DNA from: a virus
Virus record (IMG/VR): IMGVR_UViG_3300021957_003133
Location: 51,467-115,466 of that record
DNA: 64,000 nt
Strand: one strand, 5' to 3'
A program made the translations under genes and the position numbers. Positions 40,592 to 47,400 of the stretch are shown one piece after another. The number at the start of each line of letters is the position of its first letter. Position 1 is the first letter of the stretch. The notes beneath the pieces were generated by a model. It saw nothing but the letters and a program-made list of their open reading frames with translations, did no database searches and was not told the DNA's origin.

Positions 40592-41179
40592 TTACCAGAT
40601 ACTAAGTTTTCTTAAATCAGGATATTGTTTGAATTTATATTGTTCTTGATGAGAGCCTAGTAGTTCTAGCCCTCTTTTAGCTTCTTCAGGTGTAGGACGA
40701 TAATGATATCCCATTTGGAATGTTTTTTGTTTGGACCAAGGAGTTATTGATAAGTCTCTACCATCGTAACACATAAGCTTTAATTTTTTGTGAAGCTCTT
40801 GATCATCTAGTAGGATAGCACCACCACGCCCAATAGTCATTGGTTTATCATAACCAAAACTCAAACACATTATCTGCCCAGCTTTGTACATATTTTCATA
40901 TAAAGCTCTAGCACTATCCCATATGTTTGTATGCCAAAAGTAATACATACCATTCCAGTTGATGTTATCGTTAAACTCATATTCAACATCAATCTTTTTA
41001 AGCATCATTGGTATTGAAATATAAGTGTGGGGAGTAAGCTGAGTTCTTTTGTAACCTGTTGCTAGAAATGATAGCTCAAGTGCGTGTGTACAACAATCAG
41101 TCATTACTGCGTACTTGGCACCCGTGTATTCTGCTAGTGCTTGTTCAAATTCTGTTATGAGATCAAATGGATTACTCAA
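40592..41179 (-). CDS. Short DegT/DnrJ/EryC1-type aminotransferase-like protein
   Basis: 195 residues, about half the usual ~370. Ala-Leu-Ala-Glu-Tyr-Thr-Gly-Ala-Lys-Tyr-Ala-Val is the family N-terminus, and Cys-Leu-Ser-Phe-Gly-Tyr-Asp-Lys-Pro ... Gly-Arg-Gly-Gly-Ala-Ile-Leu is the PLP-lysine block (canonical Ser-Phe ... Lys ... Gly-Gly-Ala). The C-terminal domain is missing and the gene ends cleanly. It might work as a mini-enzyme or with a partner, or be a sensor remnant. It overlaps the GT gene by 8 bp. Confidence 0.7.
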   Translation of the reverse strand: MSNPFDLITEFEQALAEYTGAKYAVMTDCCTHALELSFLATGYKRTQLTPHTYISIPMMLKKIDVEYEFNDNINWNGMYYFWHTNIWDSARALYENMYKAGQIMCLSFGYDKPMTIGRGGAILLDDQELHKKLKLMCYDGRDLSITPWSKQKTFQMGYHYRPTPEEAKRGLELLGSHQEQYKFKQYPDLRKLSIW

Positions 41180-42260
41180 TGTTGTCTAGCAATTCTTGTG
41201 CTGAAAAGAATTTTTCAGTAAGACTGTGTGCCTGTGCTTTAACTAGATGTATATTAGTATCATAGTTTTCTACAAACCAACGAACAGTTTCTACGATAAA
41301 CGTTTTGTTCTTTTGATAGCTGTCCCAACTTTCAGTCCATTCGCTTGGATACTTAAACTTATTAGTATACATTTCACTATAACTTAATCTATCAGGAACA
41401 AATGGTACACTATCGACTACTGCTCCTTCGTAACAGCTGATACCTAGTGTTTCCTGCAAGTTAGCACTAAAAACCATTTTACTTTCGCCAAGTAATTTAT
41501 GATATTCATCTTTACTCAATGACTGCTCTTGACATATTACCCAGTCAAATTGTGGCAAACTTTTAGCTAAGTCTTTAAATATATCTACCTGTTTCTCTGG
41601 TGCTATACGATGTGGAAATAATACAAGATCTCGTTTAGCAAGACCTTTGTATTCGTTGAGTGTATCACTCATATACTCCATAGGCCAACCTGTACGCACA
41701 ATCTTTTTCTGATACTTCCATATAGCTAGTTGCCCATCTCTTTCTTTAGCAAGATCCATACCTAACAAGTTCTCGCAGAACATATCAATATGAAAGTCTG
41801 TGGCAAAGTAGTTATGATCAATTGATTCAAAGAAAGCGTGCTCAGTGTGTCTTACCCAATTAGCATCACCTATCAGTCTACCTAAGAAGTCCTGCGGGTC
41901 ATATGATCCAGCGTGCCATAGTGCATGTATAGTTACTTTTATTCCAAGTAACTCACTCATATACTTTAGGTTAATGATACCAGGATGCCAAGCGTCAGTA
42001 AAGATAACGTGATCCCCACTGTGTACTTTACCACTAGTGAACAAGCGACTGAGTTCCTCAACTTGTCTAGCCTTGTATATGTTAGTACCACCAAAGTTAA
42101 GAAAAGCGCCAGGAGTAGTGGCATTGGGAATATCACTAGGTCCTTCAATAATTGTAACATTGTGTCCGTTGTCCTTTAATAGTTTAGGTACGTGAGTTTT
42201 CCATTGTCCAGTGTATCTGGATTCAACTGCTTCTAGATCAACTAAGAACACATTGCTCAC
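41172..42260 (-). CDS. GT-B-type glycosyltransferase
   Basis: 362 residues. Two Rossmann-like halves; the C-terminal half has Leu-Phe-Pro-His-Arg-Ile-Ala-Pro-Glu-Lys-Gln and Ser-Ala-Asn-Leu-Gln-Glu-Thr-Leu-Gly-Ile-Ser-Cys-Tyr-Glu-Gly, the EX7E-like donor-binding region of GT4-type enzymes. Donor and acceptor unknown. With the DegT-like and radical SAM genes it suggests modification of a surface or virion glycan, or of DNA. Confidence 0.75.
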   Translation of the reverse strand: MSNVFLVDLEAVESRYTGQWKTHVPKLLKDNGHNVTIIEGPSDIPNATTPGAFLNFGGTNIYKARQVEELSRLFTSGKVHSGDHVIFTDAWHPGIINLKYMSELLGIKVTIHALWHAGSYDPQDFLGRLIGDANWVRHTEHAFFESIDHNYFATDFHIDMFCENLLGMDLAKERDGQLAIWKYQKKIVRTGWPMEYMSDTLNEYKGLAKRDLVLFPHRIAPEKQVDIFKDLAKSLPQFDWVICQEQSLSKDEYHKLLGESKMVFSANLQETLGISCYEGAVVDSVPFVPDRLSYSEMYTNKFKYPSEWTESWDSYQKNKTFIVETVRWFVENYDTNIHLVKAQAHSLTEKFFSAQELLDNIE

Positions 42261-42688
42261 AGTGTTATTCTCTGTGAAGGTCTTGTAGTATTGTATTCAG
42301 TTTCACTACCATTTTCGTTATCTTCTGCAACTGAAATTTTAACATCTCTAGCTGGATACTTTTCAGCAATCTTCAAGTAAAGTGCATCTGATATCATTTC
42401 ACAGCTTTGATAGTCAAGTTCTAATTCACCACCTGTTTGATATAAACTTTCACACCAGCGTTTGAACTGTATAAACTCTAGATCTCTGTCATCGTGGAAT
42501 ACTTGTATCCAAACACGGAAATGGAATATGTGTCTGTGAGGATGACCTAAGAAACTAACGTCTGCTAGTTTAGGATCATCAAGTGCGGCTGGATAATAGT
42601 GAATACCTTCACGCTGGAAAGTAACCCATATCATCTTTCTAGCATCAGCCATGATTTTGTCTACACGTTCTCTTTGTTCTTGGTTCAT
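42257..42688 (-). CDS. Divergent T-fold protein, QueD/PTPS-like
   Basis: 143 residues. His-Pro-His-Arg-His-Ile-Phe-His-Phe-Arg-Val matches the metal-binding HxH strand, and Ile-Ser-Val-Ala-Glu-Asp-Asn-Glu-Asn-Gly matches the terminal Val-x-Glu strand of PTPS/QueD enzymes. Between them lies Cys-Glu-Met-Ile-Ser-Asp-Ala-Leu, parallel to the helix of QueD. It may be a second pterin enzyme or a repurposed one. The start overlaps the preceding stop and the end overlaps the GT gene. Confidence 0.5.
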   Translation of the reverse strand: MNQEQRERVDKIMADARKMIWVTFQREGIHYYPAALDDPKLADVSFLGHPHRHIFHFRVWIQVFHDDRDLEFIQFKRWCESLYQTGGELELDYQSCEMISDALYLKIAEKYPARDVKISVAEDNENGSETEYNTTRPSQRITL

Positions 42689-42882
42689 AGTTCGTCTAAT
42701 GCCTCTAACATGTCATGTGCATGTGCAATTTTTTCTAATTCTTTCTCTACTGTTTCTGAATAATCAATATGCTCTGCAACACCTTGTGGATTATTTATAA
42801 ACAGTGTGATATTAGTTTTGCTAATTTCAATTTGATTCTCATACTTTGCTCTAAGATTATTAAGTATCACTGATGTTGCCAT
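42685..42882 (-). CDS. Small hypothetical protein
   Basis: 65 residues, helical, acidic C-terminus (Lys-Glu-Leu-Glu-Lys-Ile-Ala-His). Coupled at both ends by 1-4 bp overlaps. Function unknown. Confidence 0.6.
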   Translation of the reverse strand: MATSVILNNLRAKYENQIEISKTNITLFINNPQGVAEHIDYSETVEKELEKIAHAHDMLEALDEL

Positions 42883-43406
42883 TATTCTTCCTCCTTAATG
42901 ATTTCGTCTTTTCCATATTCTGACCATATAGTCATTCGATCGTAACTTTTTAATTTGTCTAATGAATGACACCACACACCGTCATTGGTTGCATTAAAGT
43001 CTATGTCATCTATCTTAATAGTAGTGTTATCGTTATACTGCTCAATGTTAGGTAGTTTAACTGATATCTGTGTTATGAAACCTTCAAACTCATTGAGTTG
43101 TTCTAACCATTTACACTTCTTTTGAACGTGCTTAATGTCTAAGTCCAATGTTACTTTATAACCTAAACGTAAGACATGTTCAATTTGACGTACCCACTCA
43201 CCAATGTTCTCTCCATCAAATGATTGGTTGGCTCCGAAGTATACATGATCGCATTCATGTTTTGTGGCGATATCGGTAATTTGCTCCGGAGCCATAACTC
43301 CAACAACAAACAGTGTGCGTAAATTAAATGCAGGCGTAACTTCTACTTCATCACCCACAAAATATTTTACGTCTGTTGCACTACCTGTTGCGTAATCTCT
43401 TTTCAT
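42882..43406 (-). CDS. Conserved hypothetical protein, possible TIM-barrel fragment
   Basis: 174 residues from ATG 43406, which lies 6 nt after a promoter -10 box; no Shine-Dalgarno, so probably leaderless. Strand-helix alternation (Leu-Phe-Val-Val-Gly-Val; Val-Tyr-Phe-Gly-Ala-Asn; Val-Thr-Leu-Asp-Leu-Asp-Ile) suggests an alpha/beta fold. It lies between the T-fold gene and the DpdA-like region, so a link to deazaguanine chemistry is possible but unproven. Confidence 0.6.
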   Translation of the reverse strand: MKRDYATGSATDVKYFVGDEVEVTPAFNLRTLFVVGVMAPEQITDIATKHECDHVYFGANQSFDGENIGEWVRQIEHVLRLGYKVTLDLDIKHVQKKCKWLEQLNEFEGFITQISVKLPNIEQYNDNTTIKIDDIDFNATNDGVWCHSLDKLKSYDRMTIWSEYGKDEIIKEEE

Positions 43407-43412
43407 AATAGT

Positions 43413-43441
43413 ATTATACAGTATATTATGTTCAAAGTCAA
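43413..43441 (-). promoter_or_regulatory. Sigma70-type promoter
   Basis: TTGACT (43436-43441), 17-bp spacer, perfect TATAAT (43413-43418), 6 nt before the ATG at 43406. The -35 box overlaps the end of the HIT gene. Confidence 0.85.
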
Positions 43442-43785
43442 TACTTCTGTTTCTCAGCAATAACACCACGTACACCGCCTCTAGGATCTGCACAATCGCC
43501 GTCTGTGCGTGGAATCATGTGTATATGAGGATACATAACAGTCTGTCCTGCTGACTCGCCTATGTTTTGTCCTATGTTAAATCCAGTGCAATATTCTTTT
43601 TGAAATAGATCTATACCCCATTCGTATGCGGCCAAGTATGTGATCATAAAACAGTTAGGAGTATCTTGCTTAGGAACAAACAGCAAGTGTCCTTTGGTTA
43701 CAGGATACTTGTCTTCAAACACTAGATAATCTTTATTCTCTACTAAAGGTGTTGATTCGTACCAGGGAGTGTCTTCTAGTTTCAT
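43438..43785 (-). CDS. HIT-family nucleotide hydrolase-like protein
   Basis: 115 residues. Gly-His-Leu-Leu-Phe-Val-Pro-Lys and Asn-Ile-Gly-Glu-Ser-Ala-Gly-Gln-Thr-Val ... Pro-His-Ile-His-Met-Ile-Pro-Arg are HIT-fold blocks. The last segment has two His rather than the full HxHxH triad. The family cleaves dinucleoside polyphosphates or AMP conjugates. ATGA coupling to the upstream small gene. Confidence 0.8.
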   Translation of the reverse strand: MKLEDTPWYESTPLVENKDYLVFEDKYPVTKGHLLFVPKQDTPNCFMITYLAAYEWGIDLFQKEYCTGFNIGQNIGESAGQTVMYPHIHMIPRTDGDCADPRGGVRGVIAEKQKY

Positions 43786-43904
43786 ATCTTTTTGTTAATC
43801 CATCTAATGATTGCGTAAACAACGAGACCAAGTATTATATACATAATCCCATCGAACCAACTAATGTCGTTTAATAAATCTGCTGTAATAAATGATAAGT
43901 CCAT
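43782..43904 (-). CDS. Small single-span membrane protein (40 residues)
   Basis: ATG 43904 to TGA 43782-43784, which overlaps the HIT ATG. Residues ~17-34 are hydrophobic (Ile-Met-Tyr-Ile-Ile-Leu-Gly-Leu-Val-Val-Tyr-Ala-Ile-Ile), with a basic C-terminus. Function unknown. Confidence 0.6.
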   Translation of the reverse strand: MDLSFITADLLNDISWFDGIMYIILGLVVYAIIRWINKKI

Positions 43905-43905
43905 T

Positions 43906-44088
43906 TTATACTATTCCTTTTTCGAGGTCTTGTTCTATCTTTTGTATGTGTGCTTTGACCTGTGCTTTTTCCATCTTCATCTTATTAAGACTAACATCAT
44001 CTAGGTAATCAGTGTACCCTTGTGAGCACTTTTGGTCAAGTTCTCGGTGTTTAATTTTAAGTGCTTCTAAATGATCTAAATTGCTCAT
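43906..44088 (-). CDS. DUF465/YdcH-like helical hairpin protein
   Basis: 60 residues, two helices: Leu-Lys-Ile-Lys-His-Arg-Glu-Leu-Asp and Leu-Asn-Lys-Met-Lys-Met-Glu-Lys-Ala ... Ile. This is the pattern of the small DUF465 family. The start overlaps the DpdA-like stop by 4 bp. Function unknown. Confidence 0.6.
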   Translation of the reverse strand: MSNLDHLEALKIKHRELDQKCSQGYTDYLDDVSLNKMKMEKAQVKAHIQKIEQDLEKGIV

Positions 44089-45656
44089 GTTTCCTCCATT
44101 TCGAGTTTGTCTAATTTATCTTCATCTAATTCAACTTCTTGGTCTGTGGTTTCCTCCTCTGCTTCTTGTTCAAACAAATTACTAAACATAGCACTAGCGT
44201 TAACAGTTTTCTTGCCAATGGCACCTCTGGTACCTATAATCGACATCCAAAACTTACTGAATTCTTCAATGATTGCCAATGCTTCACTTTTGTCTGCTGT
44301 AGCAAATATTGCGTCAACAATGTCTTTAAAGTATAAACGATCAAAACTTTCTTGAACTAACATCTTAGGAACTATACCGTTATCATACTTGATGTTTGCT
44401 TGTTGCACGGCATTCAAATGACTCCAAACATTATGCCCCATCTGTAATGCGTAGCTAAATGAGTCCCATGATGTTTTACCTTCTTTACCTATTTTATTTA
44501 GGTCACCTGGAGCATAGTGACAAATATCATTTATCTGCAATCTAGCACTTATAGGAGATTCAGTAAAGTTTTCAAATATTTTATCTTGTAGTACAGCATC
44601 TCTCAAACGTCTAGTATCTGTTGCATATTTCTTATCATCAACACTAGGCACCATTCTGTAAGTCCATTTTGCTCTGTCTTCAGTTTCTGTTTGTATATAC
44701 ACCTGCCCGTTGGCACTAGCTAAGAAAGGTGACGCACAATCAAATGATATAGTAAAGTTAGGATTAACGTATTTCCTAACTGCACGTTGTACATCAGTTA
44801 ATAAACATGCCCACTCTAGTTTCGATGTTCCTAAAAAGTGCATCCAATCATGTAAGCCTTCTTGTAACAGATTATCATGCCTTAGTTCAACTAGTCTGCG
44901 TAAGACTAAATGTATATCACACATATTCTGTCCACCCATTGCCCAACCATTGAATGGTTTTTCATATTGCGTAGGATCACAGTATTTTTTCATCCTATCA
45001 TACCAATCATCTGCTTCTGCGTGATTCTCACCTTGTAATACATTTAAGAACTTACACGCACCAGTACGGTTAGCCATAAAGTAGTCGTTGTTTATATAAG
45101 TTCCTTCAACGGCCTCAATATATGAAGTTATGCCTGTTTTCTCACGTCCATTAGGACTACGACATACCCATGCTGGAATATCTAATATCATACCATAGTC
45201 CATATAAGCATCCATCCACGCTAGCACTTGCTCACGTTTCTTTTGTGCTTTAGGACACGCAGGGTTTTTCCAATCACCTTCCCATACACCTTTACCTATC
45301 TGGAACCCGCCACTGTCACCTAATACAAAACTATTAGCTCGATCTCTATTACGTATCATATCTTCTTTTGGTGCATGCTTGTTAATATCTAATTCAGCAT
45401 GTCCTGCTGAGTACAAAGCCCATTTATAAGGGAAGTATGCTTCATCTTTATTAAGCCAATTTAATCCTTCTACGCCATTTTCGAAATCTTTAGGAACACG
45501 TCCCATTGGAACATAATTACCATTGTCGTACTTTTTGTTGTCAGGTTCTTTATGCCTTTGCTTACCTATATACGTAGCATAAAATCCACTAAGTGCTGGT
45601 AAGAATACTGCATAGTCCTTTTGTTTTGCTGTTAAGTTGTCTATTTCAAATGTCAT
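44085..45656 (-). CDS. dpdA: DpdA-like DNA 7-deazaguanine transglycosylase (TGT fold)
   Basis: 523 residues. Phe-Val-Leu-Gly-Asp114-Ser-Gly-Gly-Phe-Gln-Ile is the catalytic Asp motif of tRNA-guanine transglycosylases; Ile-Leu-Asp-Ile-Pro-Ala, Gly-Gly-Gln-Asn and His-Phe-Leu-Gly-Thr further along fit the TIM-barrel. The CxCxxC zinc motif of bacterial TGT is not seen and an acidic C-terminal tail is present, both more like phage DpdA. It would exchange guanine in DNA for a 7-deazaguanine made by FolE-QueD-QueE. DNA rather than tRNA as target is inferred from phage context. Confidence 0.8.
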   Translation of the reverse strand: MTFEIDNLTAKQKDYAVFLPALSGFYATYIGKQRHKEPDNKKYDNGNYVPMGRVPKDFENGVEGLNWLNKDEAYFPYKWALYSAGHAELDINKHAPKEDMIRNRDRANSFVLGDSGGFQIGKGVWEGDWKNPACPKAQKKREQVLAWMDAYMDYGMILDIPAWVCRSPNGREKTGITSYIEAVEGTYINNDYFMANRTGACKFLNVLQGENHAEADDWYDRMKKYCDPTQYEKPFNGWAMGGQNMCDIHLVLRRLVELRHDNLLQEGLHDWMHFLGTSKLEWACLLTDVQRAVRKYVNPNFTISFDCASPFLASANGQVYIQTETEDRAKWTYRMVPSVDDKKYATDTRRLRDAVLQDKIFENFTESPISARLQINDICHYAPGDLNKIGKEGKTSWDSFSYALQMGHNVWSHLNAVQQANIKYDNGIVPKMLVQESFDRLYFKDIVDAIFATADKSEALAIIEEFSKFWMSIIGTRGAIGKKTVNASAMFSNLFEQEAEEETTDQEVELDEDKLDKLEMEET

Positions 45657-46387
45657 TATTTGCTTTGTGCTGGTAATATATAATTGTAAGTTGCTAATCC
45701 ACTGTTTACAGTAATCTGTGCCGCTCCTTCATCTGATATACTAAATGTTTTATCGCCCGATAAACCTAAGATTGCTATCACAGCATTTACTGGCCATGCC
45801 CATGCTTTTGTCAATGTCCCAGTAATATCACCTTGGAACACAAAGTTGCCTGCATGACTTGAATGATCACCAAAGAATAATTTAAGATCTGTTCCTTCAG
45901 TTTTAGCTGTAAAGTTAAGTTCCTCAGCATTAGCCTGAGCCATGAACTTTAATCTTTGTATGTTTGCAACACTAGGTTCAAACTCTACATTCCACGATAC
46001 CTGTCTCATTTTTACAGTTTTAAGTTTATCATTGACAATTTCTTGACTCATAAAACGATAGTTATTTTTAAAGTCTCCGTTTGCATTTTCAAAATTAAGT
46101 CCAACTGCTACATTTTCACCGTTGCGTTCTTGTGTAGCAAGTTCTATTTTAGCATTATCTTTATATTCTGAAATACCTAAAATAGTGCTTAGTTTACCAA
46201 GATTGGGCATACCAAATGTACCTTTAAATTCTGGCACTGCGTTGTTTAATTTTGCTTGTACAATAACACTACGATCTTCTGCTAATGCTTCGATCGCTGT
46301 TTCTGTATCTGTTCCTGTAATTTTAACTAGGTCAATTATACCTAGTCCATATGTGTTCTTAACAATGTCTAATAGATGATCTTTCAT
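45656..46387 (-). CDS. Probable sliding clamp (gp45-like)
   Basis: 243 residues (T4 gp45 is 228). Beta-rich with two similar halves. Val-Pro-Glu-Phe-Lys-Gly-Thr-Phe-Gly-Met-Pro-Asn-Leu-Gly-Lys-Leu-Ser-Thr resembles the gp45 segment around its Leu-Asn-Gly-Phe-Leu turn, and Ser-Val-Ala-Asn-Ile-Gln-Arg-Leu-Lys-Phe-Met its second-domain helix. It lies near gp43 and has its own promoter. Identification is by size, pattern and location, not by an exact motif. Confidence 0.65.
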   Translation of the reverse strand: MKDHLLDIVKNTYGLGIIDLVKITGTDTETAIEALAEDRSVIVQAKLNNAVPEFKGTFGMPNLGKLSTILGISEYKDNAKIELATQERNGENVAVGLNFENANGDFKNNYRFMSQEIVNDKLKTVKMRQVSWNVEFEPSVANIQRLKFMAQANAEELNFTAKTEGTDLKLFFGDHSSHAGNFVFQGDITGTLTKAWAWPVNAVIAILGLSGDKTFSISDEGAAQITVNSGLATYNYILPAQSK

Positions 46388-46408
46388 TTAGTTCTCCTTT
46401 GATATATT

Positions 46409-46437
46409 ATTATATACATATTATTTAGGTTTTGCAA
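46409..46437 (-). promoter_or_regulatory. Sigma70-type promoter of the clamp gene
   Basis: TTGCAA (46432-46437), 17-bp spacer, perfect TATAAT (46409-46414), 21 bp before the ATG, which has AAAGGAG. Confidence 0.78.
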
Positions 46438-46451
46438 GTAGTTTGATAAAT

Positions 46452-47387
46452 TTAATTTGGCGACTTTAATACTACCTTTCCTAGAGCTTGATGTAACTTT
46501 GATGTAGTTAGTTTACCAGGTTTTTTAATCTCTGCAAAACTACCAAATTCATCATAATCTGTTAACGCCACAATCTCGTATCCTATTTTTTCAACTAGTT
46601 GTTTAAGTTTGTTTGCGTTATAGTAACTAATTTTTTGATCTTCGCAGTGATCTATTAGATTACTAGTTATGCAGTCGTTAAACCCAAACATCAAAACTCC
46701 TCCTGGTCTTAACAAATCAAATATCCTAGTAATTGCAAGTTCTACATAATCACTATGCAAATATTTAAATGCCCACAAACAAAACACTAGACTAAATTGT
46801 CCTTGCGGAAAACTTCGGAAATTTAAATTTCTAAGTTCATACGATCTTAATCTATTCTGGTATCCACGTGGGTACTCTTCTACGATATCATTCAATGCAC
46901 TTAAAGAAGTTCCTGTAATATACAACGGATCCATGGTTGTCATCGGTTTAATCCATTCAGCATCATTGGGGAATATTTGCAATCCTGGATACCGCCAGTT
47001 ACTACCGTAGAGTCTGACTTTATTTTTTATGTCTTCTTTAACTTTATCTGGTATTTGTAATTTCAATAAATGTTGATATACGATATCAACCGTAAAGATT
47101 TCTTTATATTCTTCAAACATTTCGTCTGACCATTTGTTAATATCATTATCAACTTCGACAATGAGCTCTTGTAATTGATCAGTAACTTTATCGTATTCTT
47201 TTGCTAATGTTTCACACTGCTGATGCATTGATAATAAGCTGTCTGAGTATTGGTTGAAGGTTTCTCTTGTAGTTACTAGTGTTCTATCTAGTAATCCGAT
47301 GTTATCAGATAGAGGAGTACGAGTTAATCTACTGTTGATTAAATCTAGTAAAAGTTTTCGATAGAGACATAAGTCTCTCAGTTTCAT
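46452..47387 (-). CDS. SAM-dependent methyltransferase-like protein
   Basis: 311 residues from ATG 47387, 13 bp after the gp43 stop; a longer frame would lie inside gp43. The N-terminal half is helical; the second half has Phe-Ser-Leu-Val-Phe-Cys-Leu-Trp-Ala-Phe-Lys-Tyr-Leu and Leu-Leu-Arg-Pro-Gly-Gly-Val-Leu-Met-Phe-Gly, the motif 4/5 region of class I methyltransferases. The glycine-rich SAM loop is weak. The substrate is unknown and cannot be inferred from the location. Confidence 0.65.
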   Translation of the reverse strand: MKLRDLCLYRKLLLDLINSRLTRTPLSDNIGLLDRTLVTTRETFNQYSDSLLSMHQQCETLAKEYDKVTDQLQELIVEVDNDINKWSDEMFEEYKEIFTVDIVYQHLLKLQIPDKVKEDIKNKVRLYGSNWRYPGLQIFPNDAEWIKPMTTMDPLYITGTSLSALNDIVEEYPRGYQNRLRSYELRNLNFRSFPQGQFSLVFCLWAFKYLHSDYVELAITRIFDLLRPGGVLMFGFNDCITSNLIDHCEDQKISYYNANKLKQLVEKIGYEIVALTDYDEFGSFAEIKKPGKLTTSKLHQALGKVVLKSPN

Positions 47388-47400
47388 AGTCGGGTTCGTA

